Positions 24,771-36,200 of a stretch of DNA of 64,000 nt are shown one piece after another. Both the position numbers and the translations under genes were made by a program. How positions within the stretch are numbered: position 1 is the stretch's first letter; every line of letters begins with the position of its first letter. The notes under the pieces are model-generated. The model saw only the letters and a program-made list of their open reading frames with translations, did no database searches and was not told the DNA's origin. Origin of the DNA: Phorcus lineatus (Eukaryota > Mollusca > Gastropoda > Trochida > Trochidae); assembly GCA_921293015.1 (NCBI GenBank), contig OV121081.1, positions 26,849,158-26,913,157 on the forward strand, written 5' to 3'.

Positions 24771-26225
24771 CACATTTAATTTTTATCTTACAAATTTATT
24801 CTTAATTTTGTCTCATTAAAATCTCATAAAAAAAAGAAAGGAATTGTTTCTTTTTTAAAACGGCAAAAGGGAAAACTCTTGATAGTCTTTGCAACAAAAT
24901 TCTGTAATCATCATTTTATATTTAATTGTTAGTAAAGACATGCGTAAAGACAATATTACATCATATGTATGTGTATCTCTTTCATGCGTGCTCAATATGT
25001 ATTGGCAACACTCTAAGGTGAAATTGTTTGTGTACTCGGGTTTGAGCGATGTTTTTAGTGTCATATCCCCTTGAGAAATAAATGTTTATAAAGTAGAAAC
25101 ATTCCCCTTTCAACTTATCACAACAATAATATATTATAGACATGTAATGGTGAAACCTTCAATATCATTGCATCTTATCACCTCTTGCTGAAAATGTTTG
25201 CTGTGAGTCTTCTGGCATACCTTTCTTTTGAACCAGACACACAGTGTAGATCGTTCACTGCAGTAAAAGTGATGTAATGATCGAGTATGCAAAGTTGCAA
25301 AATAAGGCAAAGAAGAGAGATGAATTCCTGTGCAAAATCAAATGGAAATCTTAGTTTCGTTCTATCTTTCTAAATATTGCAATGATGAAGAACACACATA
25401 CCAAAGCTGAATTTTAATCAAGAAGAACTGAATACAATGCGCCAAAAAGTAAATCTCTATTACTATTTATTTTGATAAAGTGATAATAAAACAGTTACGG
25501 GCATGATTTCTGATTGATAATCATATAATGTACAGCAACTAGCGCAATTCAATCAACCTAAAGCACACACAAAGAAAATAATTGTTTGTACTGTATGATA
25601 GGTTATAAAAGTAATGGTATGTTATGGGAGGTACACTTTTTTCTGATTTCAGGCGTTTTGTTGATCATCGATGAAACAACTAATTTTTTGCATACAGTTT
25701 TCAAACGTAAAACGTGCATAAGCTGTTATCCAAAGCTCAATTTCAGTGTCTTATGAGAAAAATTTAATGTGATACCTGTGAAATCGTATAACACAGGTAA
25801 AGACATCTTAGCGCAGATTTACACATAAATATATTTTACTGTATACAATTAAAATTAAAATCATCCACTCATGAGTCTACTAAGGAAACTTATCTTCAAA
25901 CAAAATATATTATTACTGATTGGATATATCAGTCTGAAAGTGAATGAAAGATACACAATGAATAAGATTTTCATTCAGCATTCTGAATAATATACAAAAT
26001 CTTTCCTTTGACATCCTATAAACAATTTTTTGGTTTGTAACACATTACAGTTTTCTTAGATCAATGAAGTACTGATAACTTTGTTCAAATTCCTGACTAA
26101 AACTCGAAATGCATCAATTTTTATTTCGTTCATAAGGATTTTGGTACTAACAGATGATGAGAAACATCCATGATTTCAAAAAAATGTGAATTGACAACTT
26201 GTTTGATAAGAGTTGATAAAATGTG
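24771..26225. other. AT-rich non-coding stretch
   Basis: Nothing recognised. Only short chance frames. Confidence 0.5.
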
Positions 26226-26437
26226 TTGTAAAATTTCCTATTACAAATAGCTAATCATTTAAGATAGCATTTTGTGATAATTCATATTTACCTTCCAATG
26301 AACACAATGCTTAATTTACCTTACCTGTACCTTGTAAAACTTCCTATTACAAATAGCTAATCATTTGAGATAGCATTTTGTGATAATTCATATTTACCTT
26401 CCAATGTACACAATGCACATATTTACCTTACAATGCA
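26226..26437. repeat. 106-bp tandem duplication
   Basis: Two head-to-tail units (26226-26331 and 26332 to about 26437) beginning TTGTAAAA-TTCCTATTACAA and running through ATTTACCTTCCAATG. The first 75-80 bases differ at only two or three positions. The 3' parts have drifted or carry small indels. Confidence 0.9.
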
Positions 26438-28700
26438 AACAGAATTGCCAAATACAATCATCACAGAAGAGCATTACCTTGTAGAACAGAAAAAAATAGC
26501 ATAGTAGAAAGTCAATATATGACCAACCAGAATGTCAGTAAGTTGTATGTTTTATTTTTCAAGACTGAGTAATGTTCATGTTCTTCCTATCCAAACTGAA
26601 AGGCATGAATTAAGAGTTATAGAATGTTTCACTATTTCACTGATTGATGCGATCAACTTTGTCATAGTTTCCTTGCCTGCAGACACTTAAGGGCTTTGTC
26701 CAATACTATAGACAAGAATGCAAGAAACAAGCGAAGACAAATAAGGGATCAAAATTGAGTCCGTTCTTAATGTATATCTATTATATGAATCAGAGCAAAT
26801 GATGACATAGATGCAATTTCCATTTTTCTGAAAGAAAACATATTATAGATGATACCATAATGTGCTTTTATTGTACATTTAATTTGGATTCCCAGACTCT
26901 CCAATTTCCAAAAACTGGCAGTCAAAAATCTTGTATTCCTTCATCGTAATTTTGTCATTATATAGAAATGGAAGGGATTAGATAGCAACTGTATAACAAT
27001 ATAGTATTTTATAATCTTGATTCCTTAGCATGCGGGTAAGTTCAAGTTTACTCTTATAATGTAAACTACAGATCTTTTGGATATTGTAAATTCACTGTAT
27101 CTTTAGTGAATTGATTTGGGAGTTATTGGGGCATTTTAAACGATGCAGAGCACAAATGACGTGTAGATGACATACAATACTATAAGAGTATGTCACTACT
27201 TTGGTCAATATAAGACAATATAATGGAATGTCATACATGTAGTGTAGCTGTGCTTGCTGGACGTTTTAGAGTTTTAATATTAAATATTTTCCCAGAGCAG
27301 AAAAAAATAAAAGATTTTTCTAGATGTCTAGATGTCATCGTTAGTAAACAAATTGTTGGATTATTAAAGTGTTGGTTGTTTTCATGGTAACAAAAATAAA
27401 CTTCATATTCGGAGAGGTCAATAAGAGTAGTTTTCCTTCGGGGTTGAATTGTTGATTTTGCCTGTAGCCATTGAATGATCCTGAATGAGACTCGGCGCCT
27501 AAGTATCTCAAAGACCTACTCAAGTATATCAACCACAAAGTTACATCTACCACTCCCTCACACATCCACAAAACTTGCAGAGTTGCATTTCTACTCATCT
27601 GCTGCACTTTTCCACCAACATTACAAGATATAGGGTATCGAATTCCCTTGCATAAACTGTGTTGTACTCAAGCAACATGCTAGCTGCATGTACACGATGT
27701 ATGGTTAACATATCCAAGTTGACAAGTACATGGTAGCAGGGCGTAGAAGCTCGTTGCTGTGTCATTAAAGGTTTCAGCAACTCTTTATTACTAACAGTTA
27801 TGTTAACACATATTTCATTATTTCATGTTACATTATTTTCTTGTTACTATATGATTACAATTGCACAGACATTTGTTGAAGTTTATAACATATTGCCATT
27901 TAAAACCGTTTCATGTAGAAAAGTTTTATCGTGTCCTGTATCAGCATGATATCAATTGGCATTTACAACTCGTTCTCCACTGAATTGATAACGTTAGAAA
28001 TTCATTTTATTTAGAAAACAGATAAGTAGAACTTTATCAACAACCTTTTCCGAAATCTGTTCTTGTTTTGATTCTATTTGACCTTGTCTTTAAACCCGGA
28101 AGCTACATGTACTTGTTGTACCAAATATTTACGTAACAGGAGCTTCCTGTTCAAAAGAAATCCGTTCTTTGATTGCTACGATGCAGTCTTACTCATCGAC
28201 TATTAAATAATCCACTACCAACCAAATCAAATGTCAAACCTTTCATCCTCTTCAAAGAGGCAAAAGAGTTCATATGGTATTGTAAAATGGCCATTTGGTA
28301 AACTTGAAAAAGGAGAAGGAGTTCTAATTTGTGTGGATCGATGCGTTCTAGGTTTTTGTTGAATTTTGTACTTTTAAAAGAAAAAATGTGCTGTTGTTAT
28401 ATTTGTTTTGCATTGTGTAATTATAGTTAGAAATGTTTGTTTTTTTAAATATTGAAATATCGCACTTTAGTACATCATCTTCAATAAAATTGTTTCAATA
28501 ACTTTATAAGACAAAAAGTTACCATGAGTGAGTTCCGATCCCAGTTCTTTGTGTTTGATGTTGTTTCAGCAATATATTCACATTTAAATAACGATAGCGT
28601 CGATAAAGATTAACGAATGGCAAACGGGAGTTACTTGCCCATAGATACTGATACCGAAAGCTTTTGCCTCTGTCATTGTTATTGGCTAGTTGAGATTGCG
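26438..28700. other. Mostly non-coding, with a G+C-richer patch at 27410-27780
   Basis: The patch carries an 88-codon reverse frame (27341-27607) and a forward frame without stops for about 60 codons (approximately 27500-27680). Neither resembles a family I know. It could be a decayed mobile element or an exon. The remainder is AT-rich with nothing recognised. Confidence 0.35.
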
Positions 28701-28789
28701 TCGGAACGTGCGAACAAGGAGGCTGCTTTCAGACCGTTGTGAAAGAGGACAGCTCCTGATATAGAGCGTTTAAATCTCCTTTGAGTAAA

Positions 28790-28961
28790 TATATAAAACT
28801 TTGTATTCCTCGGAACACGATCGATTTTAATCAGACTGACAAAGTCCCAGACCAGGGATTTTAGATTTACAATAAACACTTTAGACAGAGGCTACAGGAC
28901 AGGATTTGAGTGAGGAAAGAGAATGGAAATCTCGGTGATGTATTTCCTGCTTTTCTATGTG
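28790..28961 (+). promoter_or_regulatory. Possible TATA promoter and signal-peptide first exon
   Basis: TATATAAAA (28790-28798) is followed by CpG-containing leader-like sequence. About 125 bp downstream an ATG (28923) opens MEISVMYFLLFYV, a short hydrophobic start. The frame stops at 28964, but a GTAACT at 28961 could act as a splice donor just before the stop. This is the arrangement of a small secreted-protein gene, but no downstream exon was identified. Speculative. Confidence 0.2.
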
Positions 28962-29248
28962 TAACTGTTATACTTCAAATGTTGATAAATAACAGAGTTC
29001 AGTTATGGTTTGAAGTGTATCTTCAATGCCGAGATAAGAAGAGAGTTTTAAATGATCACAATATGTCAAAACAAGTTGTTTAGTGAGTGAGTAGGCTAGT
29101 GAGTCTACCTTATCTGAAAATTATTGAAATGTTGTGTTTAAAGTATTATTTTCAGAGACTATTTGACCTATCTATTTAAACTTATCCATGCAGCTTTATA
29201 TTCTGAATAACTAATAACTTGATTTAACGACATAGTATAAGATTAATC

Positions 29249-29272
29249 AACATAAATGATATCATTTATGTT
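29249..29272. repeat. Perfect 24-bp palindrome
   Basis: AACATAAATGAT followed immediately by its reverse complement ATCATTTATGTT, with no spacer. No second copy in the window. It may be a cruciform-prone site or chance in AT-rich DNA. Confidence 0.85.
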
Positions 29273-31955
29273 TTACAGCCTCACGTCACTTTGTCCATGA
29301 AAGGTGTTATCTTGTTCAGAAGATTCAGATAACTTGTGTTCAACTACATAATGCATTGGTAATTGATAATAAACCATAGGAAAAAAATTGGATAAAACAA
29401 CACAATAATTTGTCTTATGCTTTTGTACAAATCAACCTGAAGAATTCGGTAAATCTAGGAACTAAACTGCAGTACAATCTGCCCCTATCCAACTTGAGGT
29501 TGGAAAAACATACAGTCACACCACCAAATAATATTGGGTGGATTAGAGACGACAAGCAGCTGTGTGAGCGGAGTAGTTGTAAAGGAAGATGAAGACTATT
29601 TTAGCTGCCCTGATTAACAGGTTAATAAAACGTACCATTTTGTTGAATCAAGTTGATTAGCAGCAAGCTTTAAATCACCATTCTGTGATAAGAGGACAAT
29701 CAAATTAGGTTTATTGGACCTACAATCCTGCCCTCGAAACACAATCCAAACCTCTCAGTATTTAAAGTCTTGGATGATTATTTGTCATTGATATCGTCAT
29801 TTTGAAATCAAGCTGACACATTTTTTAACATGTTCGATAACGACTTTAAAGCAAATTATACACAAGTATGAAACATTAACTTCTCACTGATCTAGTGACT
29901 GGAAAGGCAGTACATTATGAAAATAAACGGGTTACTATCCGCATCAACATCTATTTGTTTTAGATCGATGAAGTTATAGAAACAAAAAAATATTTGGTAT
30001 ATCAAATAAATGTAATGGAAAACATGATCACAATTTTGACGTAAGCCATAGCTATTTAAGACAACGAGACAATTAATTAGATAATTGCAAGGTAAATCAA
30101 TTGCAAGAGAGTGCGTTTGCCTGCCAAGCATTATTCCATCCACTACGACCTTTACCAAGTCACCTGGTATTTCTCCTTGGCATAAGACTTGAAAAATATT
30201 AATTTGGTCTGTGGAGACCAGTGAGGATAACTCCTAAATTTAAATTACAGACGACTTTCGAATATTTTGTTTCTGCTCTTACGTAAAGTTACAAAATAAC
30301 ATAATATTATCCATCGTAGTTCATGCAATCATCATCAGATTCCTGCAAATATGTTTATTTTTTGTGTAATAACAACCGCTTACTCTTGGAGGAATTTCGA
30401 TAATTTCCTTTGATTTCGCGACTTATAACAAACAGGATATCATACTGGTGCCCAGAACATACTATTTTCACCGCAATCGTGTCAAATATCAGTATACTCC
30501 TCGCTCTCGCTCGATAATACTAGTATTGGGGCACTCGTGTCGTAAACATAGGATGTCCCTAATCCTTTTCCTACGAAATAAGCCTCTGTCAAGGTGCTTC
30601 CGAAAGAGTCAGGTATCTAACTCAGTTCTTAAGAAGTTTGCTGTTTGTGGGGCAAGAGATATTCTATTCGAAAAGATCAAAGAACCCAGCAAAGTAATAT
30701 TCATACTTACACTACTGACACGCATAGGGCTTGTTCAAGTTTCTGTAGTCATTGTCGTTAACACTGTGCTATTACAATTAAAATCCATCGTTTGACTTTG
30801 TGTATAGTGTATATTGACAAACAAACTGTAATAATACTAATGAGTTTCTGTTTACTTAAGACATTCTTTTATACGTGGATAGTTGAAAAAGGTTCACAGG
30901 ATATGTTTGTTCTCGACAATAACCTCAAAATGAAAATTTAGGAGTTTAAATACTCTTTAAAACAATACAGATGATCAGTCGTATTGTTTGGAGGAAGGTC
31001 AATTGTGTGGTTTCCTCACAGAGGATTATGGTGAAAATTGATTAAAGCCATGTGTAGAGAGCCTCTGTGTCGAGCCGTCCTGGAGCCACGCAATGGCTCT
31101 TGCTCTATATGCTTCGCTATTCTGAACACTGATCAAAGTGAATTTTCAGACGAGTACCTTTCGTTCTTTAATTGTACACAGTTAACAGATATTGCACATG
31201 CAAGGATATAACTACTATATACGGTCTTGACAAAAGGCGCCTGGGCAATGCATACAGTTACCTGGACTCTTGTTTTGAGTTTGAATTGGTGATGTTTAAG
31301 GTGACAGCAATGCTCTCTCTCTCTCAATATGACTCTACATATCGAGAAAGAGAGAGTTTGATTAAGATTGACATTTGTAACATTCTCTGCATAGAAAATT
31401 TCAAAGAGATATGCATGTTTGACCTTTCACTTTTTTAATAATCAACTTAATTATCATTTGAAATTACACATAAATTCAAAACACAAGTAATGTTTTACAA
31501 ATATTGTTATATTTTAACTGGTTTGACATATCCATGATAACAAATTACAATAATGTAATAAAGGTGAAATTCTAGTAACATCTCAAGTTTATGGTGCAAC
31601 TTTACTTGAGAAAGATGATTTATGATAAACGAACATTTTCAAGGAACTATGAATTGAGACAAGTATCAGCTGCTGCATATTTCATTATAAAAACAGCAAA
31701 ATTTACTATCAGCTCCTATGTGATAAGAAATTATCATTCTTAAGGATTTAAAAACTAAAGCTTTGGATGTCTTAACTCTTGTTATCGTAAAACTTTAAAG
31801 CAGTTATAGGTGCTTTAAAGAAAATAACTATCTATTTAGAAGAACAATTACATGGAAGTAAACAGGGGTGTTATTGGAGTTGTGGAAAAACATAACCATG
31901 GCTGTAAAATCGTTGAAACAGGAAAGCAAACGCATTCTTAATATAGCAGAATAGA
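29273..31955. other. Non-coding stretch with one 115-codon frame
   Basis: The longest open frame of the window lies at 30448-30795 (+). Its product would be basic, with a hydrophobic C-terminal stretch, and resembles no family I know. There is no nearby promoter, splice or polyadenylation evidence, so I treat it as chance. The remainder shows no genes or element termini. Confidence 0.4.
31313..31356. repeat. CT/GA hairpin
   Basis: A CTCTCTCTCTCTC run (31313-31325) is followed 18 bases later by GAGAAAGAGAGAG (31344-31356), which can pair with it with one mismatch. Probably microsatellite-derived. Confidence 0.6.
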
Positions 31956-32036
31956 TGAAGCACTGGTATAAACCGAGACGTCATACACAGTATTGCAAAA
32001 ACAGCCAAGGAACATGTCAGTTTTCTGAATGGACAA
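31956..32036 (+). repeat. Dispersed repeat DR-A, copy 3 (partial)
   Basis: Matches copy 1 as AGCACTGGTATAAA, AAACAGCCA-G-A-CATG and GTCAGTTTTCTGAATGGA, with a gap replacing the TTAATTGGTACAACA part. More diverged than the other three. Confidence 0.45.
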
Positions 32037-32443
32037 CAGATGCTGTTTACAAGTAGACGTAGATGTATAATTAGAAGGTATTAACATGAAACGTATTTGG
32101 CAATCTATAAATTCTGAATTATAAATCAAACGAAATTCAAGTTAAAACGGTCATGAATCTGTTGAGTTCAAGTCTTCCCAACATAGGACTTGCTTGCATA
32201 CAACTATCATTTTAACATTATTTAAATACATTTATGGTGTCAAAGATCGGATGATTTATCACTCTAAGGAAAATTGTGTCATTAGCACAATTTCATTTTG
32301 GAGACAATTACACAATTATTTACTTTTAAATTCATGTAGCTCTTTTATGACTCACCAAACGCAATGGTAAACTGATCAACGAAATCATCATCTATCTTTC
32401 CTCTTTCAATAAAATGTTTTTATGGAAAACAAATCTAAAGTGA

Positions 32444-32525
32444 TACTAGACAATTCTTATGGATAACAACTTCTTTATTTGATATATCAAATAAAAAAGT
32501 TGTTATTCATAAGAATTGTCTAGTA
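32444..32525. repeat. 82-bp near-perfect spacerless palindrome
   Basis: Two 41-bp arms meet at 32484/32485 with only two mismatching pairs. The arms run from TACTAGACAATTCTTATG to TTTATTTGATA and back. The right arm is the start of the Penelope-like direct repeat. The left arm is its inverted copy. Such a sequence should form a strong cruciform. Confidence 0.95.
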
Positions 32526-32544
32526 TTATTACACCAACTTCTAA

Positions 32545-32862
32545 ATGCCTTTGAAGAATTTCATCAGACATGTACATGGATATGAAGCCGTCCGACTATT
32601 CAACATCAACTCAACCACCAACTCCAAGATCATCAAAACAAAGAATCACCTGACCTTCCTACTTCGATGCAGAGATAATAACATCGTACCAAATGGACTA
32701 AAACTCCGGTCTCCTGTTCAGACCTGCACTCCAACCATTTCAAAAATTCTACACCAAGCCAGTAGCCGAATTCTAAAGATCCAAGTCCAACAACTGAGAC
32801 GCATATCAAATAAAGAAGTTGTTATCCATAAGAATTGTCTAGTATTATTACACCAACTTTAA
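32545..32862 (+). pseudogene. Fragment of Penelope-like element protein
   Basis: Within this 105-codon frame, roughly residues 34-60 read NHLTFLLRCRDNNIVPNGLK and then LRSPVQT, followed by a basic helix-like tail. An F-L-x-R-C-(9 residues)-P-x-x-L-x-L-x-x-P pattern before a basic stretch is what I recall upstream of the reverse transcriptase domain in invertebrate Penelope-like elements. No catalytic domain follows. The start codon lies in the terminal repeat and the stop in the second repeat, so this is a truncated relic. Family assignment is from memory and needs a profile search. Confidence 0.4.
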
Positions 32863-33107
32863 ATGCCTTTGAAGAAATCTAAAGTGCATATTAAATCAGA
32901 ATATTCATTCCTTTGTAATCGGAATTTAACTGTTATTCAAATTCAAAATTAAACGTCCGACAATGTTTTATAACAGCATGCAATTACTTACAATGCAGTT
33001 TTTGGTCTGAAAATGAAAATTTTAGGAAAATGAGTATTTTTAATTTCTAATTTACAGATTTTTTTAACAAGACAAGTGAAATAGCACAGTCAGTTCTCTG
33101 TTTGTAA

Positions 33108-33285
<178 letters not shown>

Positions 33286-36200
33286 ATGTTCAATGCATTT
33301 ATAGATATGAAGATACATGGTAGGAAATAATGAGATAGGATACGTAATAGGAAATCACTGTACATAGATTCATGATATACTTTCATTTCTTATTTGCAAT
33401 ACTGGGTTTTCTGCCTGCTACCCAGTAGCCAATTAGTCTAACCAGCATGTTCAATTATTTTATCTGATTTAAGAAAAATAGCCATGTGATTTTTTTCGAC
33501 ATTATGCTCTAACAAAGAACAAGATATACTGTATTATGAAATTTATTTACAATAAATGACAATCTTATTCATAAGACTACGTAAACTAAACAATTAAAGT
33601 TAACAGCACATTCATTTTTTAAATAACAGGTTCAAGGGGAAATTTGTTTTTCTACACAACAAACACAAAATAATGCTGATTTTGGTATTTTTGATATCAG
33701 AGACTAATATTTTGTGCATACTCTTCGTTTTTTTATTCATAAAGGAATATGCATTTTTAACCGACCAAGTTACATTCATTGTGAAACTGCTCCTTTGATT
33801 TACAAACACTTTCTTGCGAGTGGAAATTTCGTGGGATCCATTTGTTTTACTCAAGTAACGTGTTACTTCCCATTGAAAGTTCAAATTCAGACTATCAACG
33901 TATTATAAGGTACAAGGTAGCCAATTACTGCTTGGTAGACAGAGACAAGGTTAGAAATAAATCATTTCCAACGGGTTATAACAATCCTCAAATGATGGCT
34001 CAGTGTTCAGTCAGTGAACCAACTCATCAAACTCTCAGAATATCCGAAGATCATTCAGTCAATCTGTATCTTACCTAAGATTTGTCCAGAGCAAAAGTCC
34101 TGGACTTTATTACAATTATACTTTTTTTAAAGTTTTGATATATATGTCATTCACGAAGCTTTCATCTGCCTTCAGAGGATTACGGCTGATTATTCCCAGG
34201 ACTGACCTTTTTGTGTGTGGTTTTAAAGGAAACATAACGTCGAGAGCATATCTCCAATATTACCATGTCATCTAACATACTTTTCCCTGGGAACTTAGAC
34301 AACGTCTGTAATCATCAAAGGTTTTGAAACTGAACATTCTGTCGGCTATGCCGCCAAGTTTCTTATTGGATAAATAAAAATCTGATGATACACCACAGTT
34401 TTGATTAAAAATAGGGAAGGAAACTTAAGGCAAAATGACTGCTATCTGGCTCAAGGACAAATTCATTATAAAAACTAAATACCCAGTGACATTTAATAAC
34501 ATTACCCAAACCGACCCAAAGGCCTCGCCTTTCACATCCCTAGTTCATCTTTCTTTAGAAACAGAGGCCCCTAGATAAATTTGTGTTCACAGACTTTATA
34601 TTAAATGGGTATTACATATCTTAATTCATAGTGGTTCATATTTTTGTTGTCTTCTCAAGAAATGTTCATTGAAACATATTTTTTAGACTGGATAAATGAG
34701 ACCCCCCTGCTACGCAGCCTTGAGGACATACGGTACACATCAAAATACCGCTACGGCGCAGAACCGAGCGATTTTCAGGTCGATTGTCAAATGTACGACT
34801 TTCAATGTTAAAAGTACTAAAAAGTTTCCTTCATTTTTACGCTCACATAGTTATGCTGATCATAGACAATATTCTTGTATCAGAGTCTTTAAATGAATTA
34901 AAACGAGACATTTATGACATGATGACCATTTATACTTTAGAATTTGTGGAAGATTTTAGACAAGTAAAGCTCATGTTTTGAAAACTTTTAACTAAACGAG
35001 TTTTATGATCAGGTTTACACAAACAAATGGTCGATTGACAAGGCGAAACTACAGCACGCTGGAGTTGACTGGCTATTTACTCACTGTCGATATTCAAATT
35101 CGCATGCAAGAAGTTTACGATAGTTCTCTGATGACCCTCTTTTACCTTCAAATTTCAGTTTCATGTAATGTCAGGTTTATATTTTTTAACGTTTTACCAT
35201 TTTCTCAATTTTTGGGAATGTGCTCTATAAGAACATGCTTAAACTTTTTTGAAAAATATGAATGCTTGACCAAATATGCTTAAAAATTATAAATTTAATG
35301 TTATTAAAATGTTTTTTGGATACTGTTTTGTTCAAGATGACATTCCTATGTCATACGCAAACGTTCCAAACAGTCGGTCTTTATACAGTAGCCCCTCTAA
35401 GGGTGCTAATTTTTTTTATAAATTACCCTTCCATTTAATACCCAATTAGATTTGTTCAATTATTTCCAGATAGAAAATAGAGTATATGTGATACCTTAAT
35501 TCATTTCAATTGCAGACACTTTTTGCAACAATTTACTCTTCGACCTCAAATTTCGATAACCTTTACATTTCTATTACAATAAATTACTCTGTATCATGAT
35601 ATAATAATGGAATCATTTTTAAAGTAATAGATGGACATTCAATGTGCATATGTAATGCTCTTTTACAATATTTAGTGAAACAAGAGAACCACTATTTTAT
35701 TCACAGATACTCTTAACTGTTCCACGATTCAATGATCCAAGGGAAACAGAAGAAAGTATGATATTTTCACTCGGAACAGTTGATATGTTAAAAAAGATAT
35801 GGTCTGCTAAGAAAACTACTTCTGTTTCAAAACCTGCATCTCTGTAACTACAGAGACATTACGCTTCCTTCAAGCGCAATTCATTCACTGTTGATGAATA
35901 TAAGAAATTTAGACTTAAAAACTGCAAATTTTAGATTCATATGGTAATTGAATGAGATTACATATTTTTAGAAGGAATATGATATGTCACTTATTAACAT
36001 ATTGATAACTTGTGTTATTGTGATTGCAGTAGCCAAACTGTTTAGATTAATTGCTGGCGGCTAGTACCTGACATGTTTCCCACAATCTGTATGATTACAG
36101 ATAACATGACTCCAAAGATATCTATGTAATGGTTGACCATTATTTTGAAAGTATAATTCACCTGTAGCCCTTTTCTTATTGCCACTGTTCCTATTCAATG

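Larger units (their letters stand above)
32443..32874 (+). mobile_element. Short Penelope-like retroelement copy with 12-bp target duplication
   Basis: A 432-bp insertion flanked by the direct repeat AAATCTAAAGTG (32431-32442 and 32875-32886). In order, it has a 41-bp inverted copy of the repeat start, a first direct repeat (32484-32556), a 246-bp unique middle with coding character, and a second direct repeat (32803-32874). Direct terminal repeats (pseudo-LTRs) plus a short inverted piece of the same repeat at the 5' end and a target duplication of a dozen bases are the architecture known for Penelope-like elements. The middle encodes a segment resembling the region that precedes the reverse transcriptase in animal Penelope-like elements. 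It lacks the reverse transcriptase and GIY-YIG endonuclease, so it is a truncated copy. No hammerhead-ribozyme CTGATGA core is visible in the repeats. Confidence 0.65.

Noticed and set aside
30448..30795. Longest open frame (115 codons) as a gene
   Set aside because: No recognisable family, no promoter or splice context. Length is compatible with chance in a 64-kb window.
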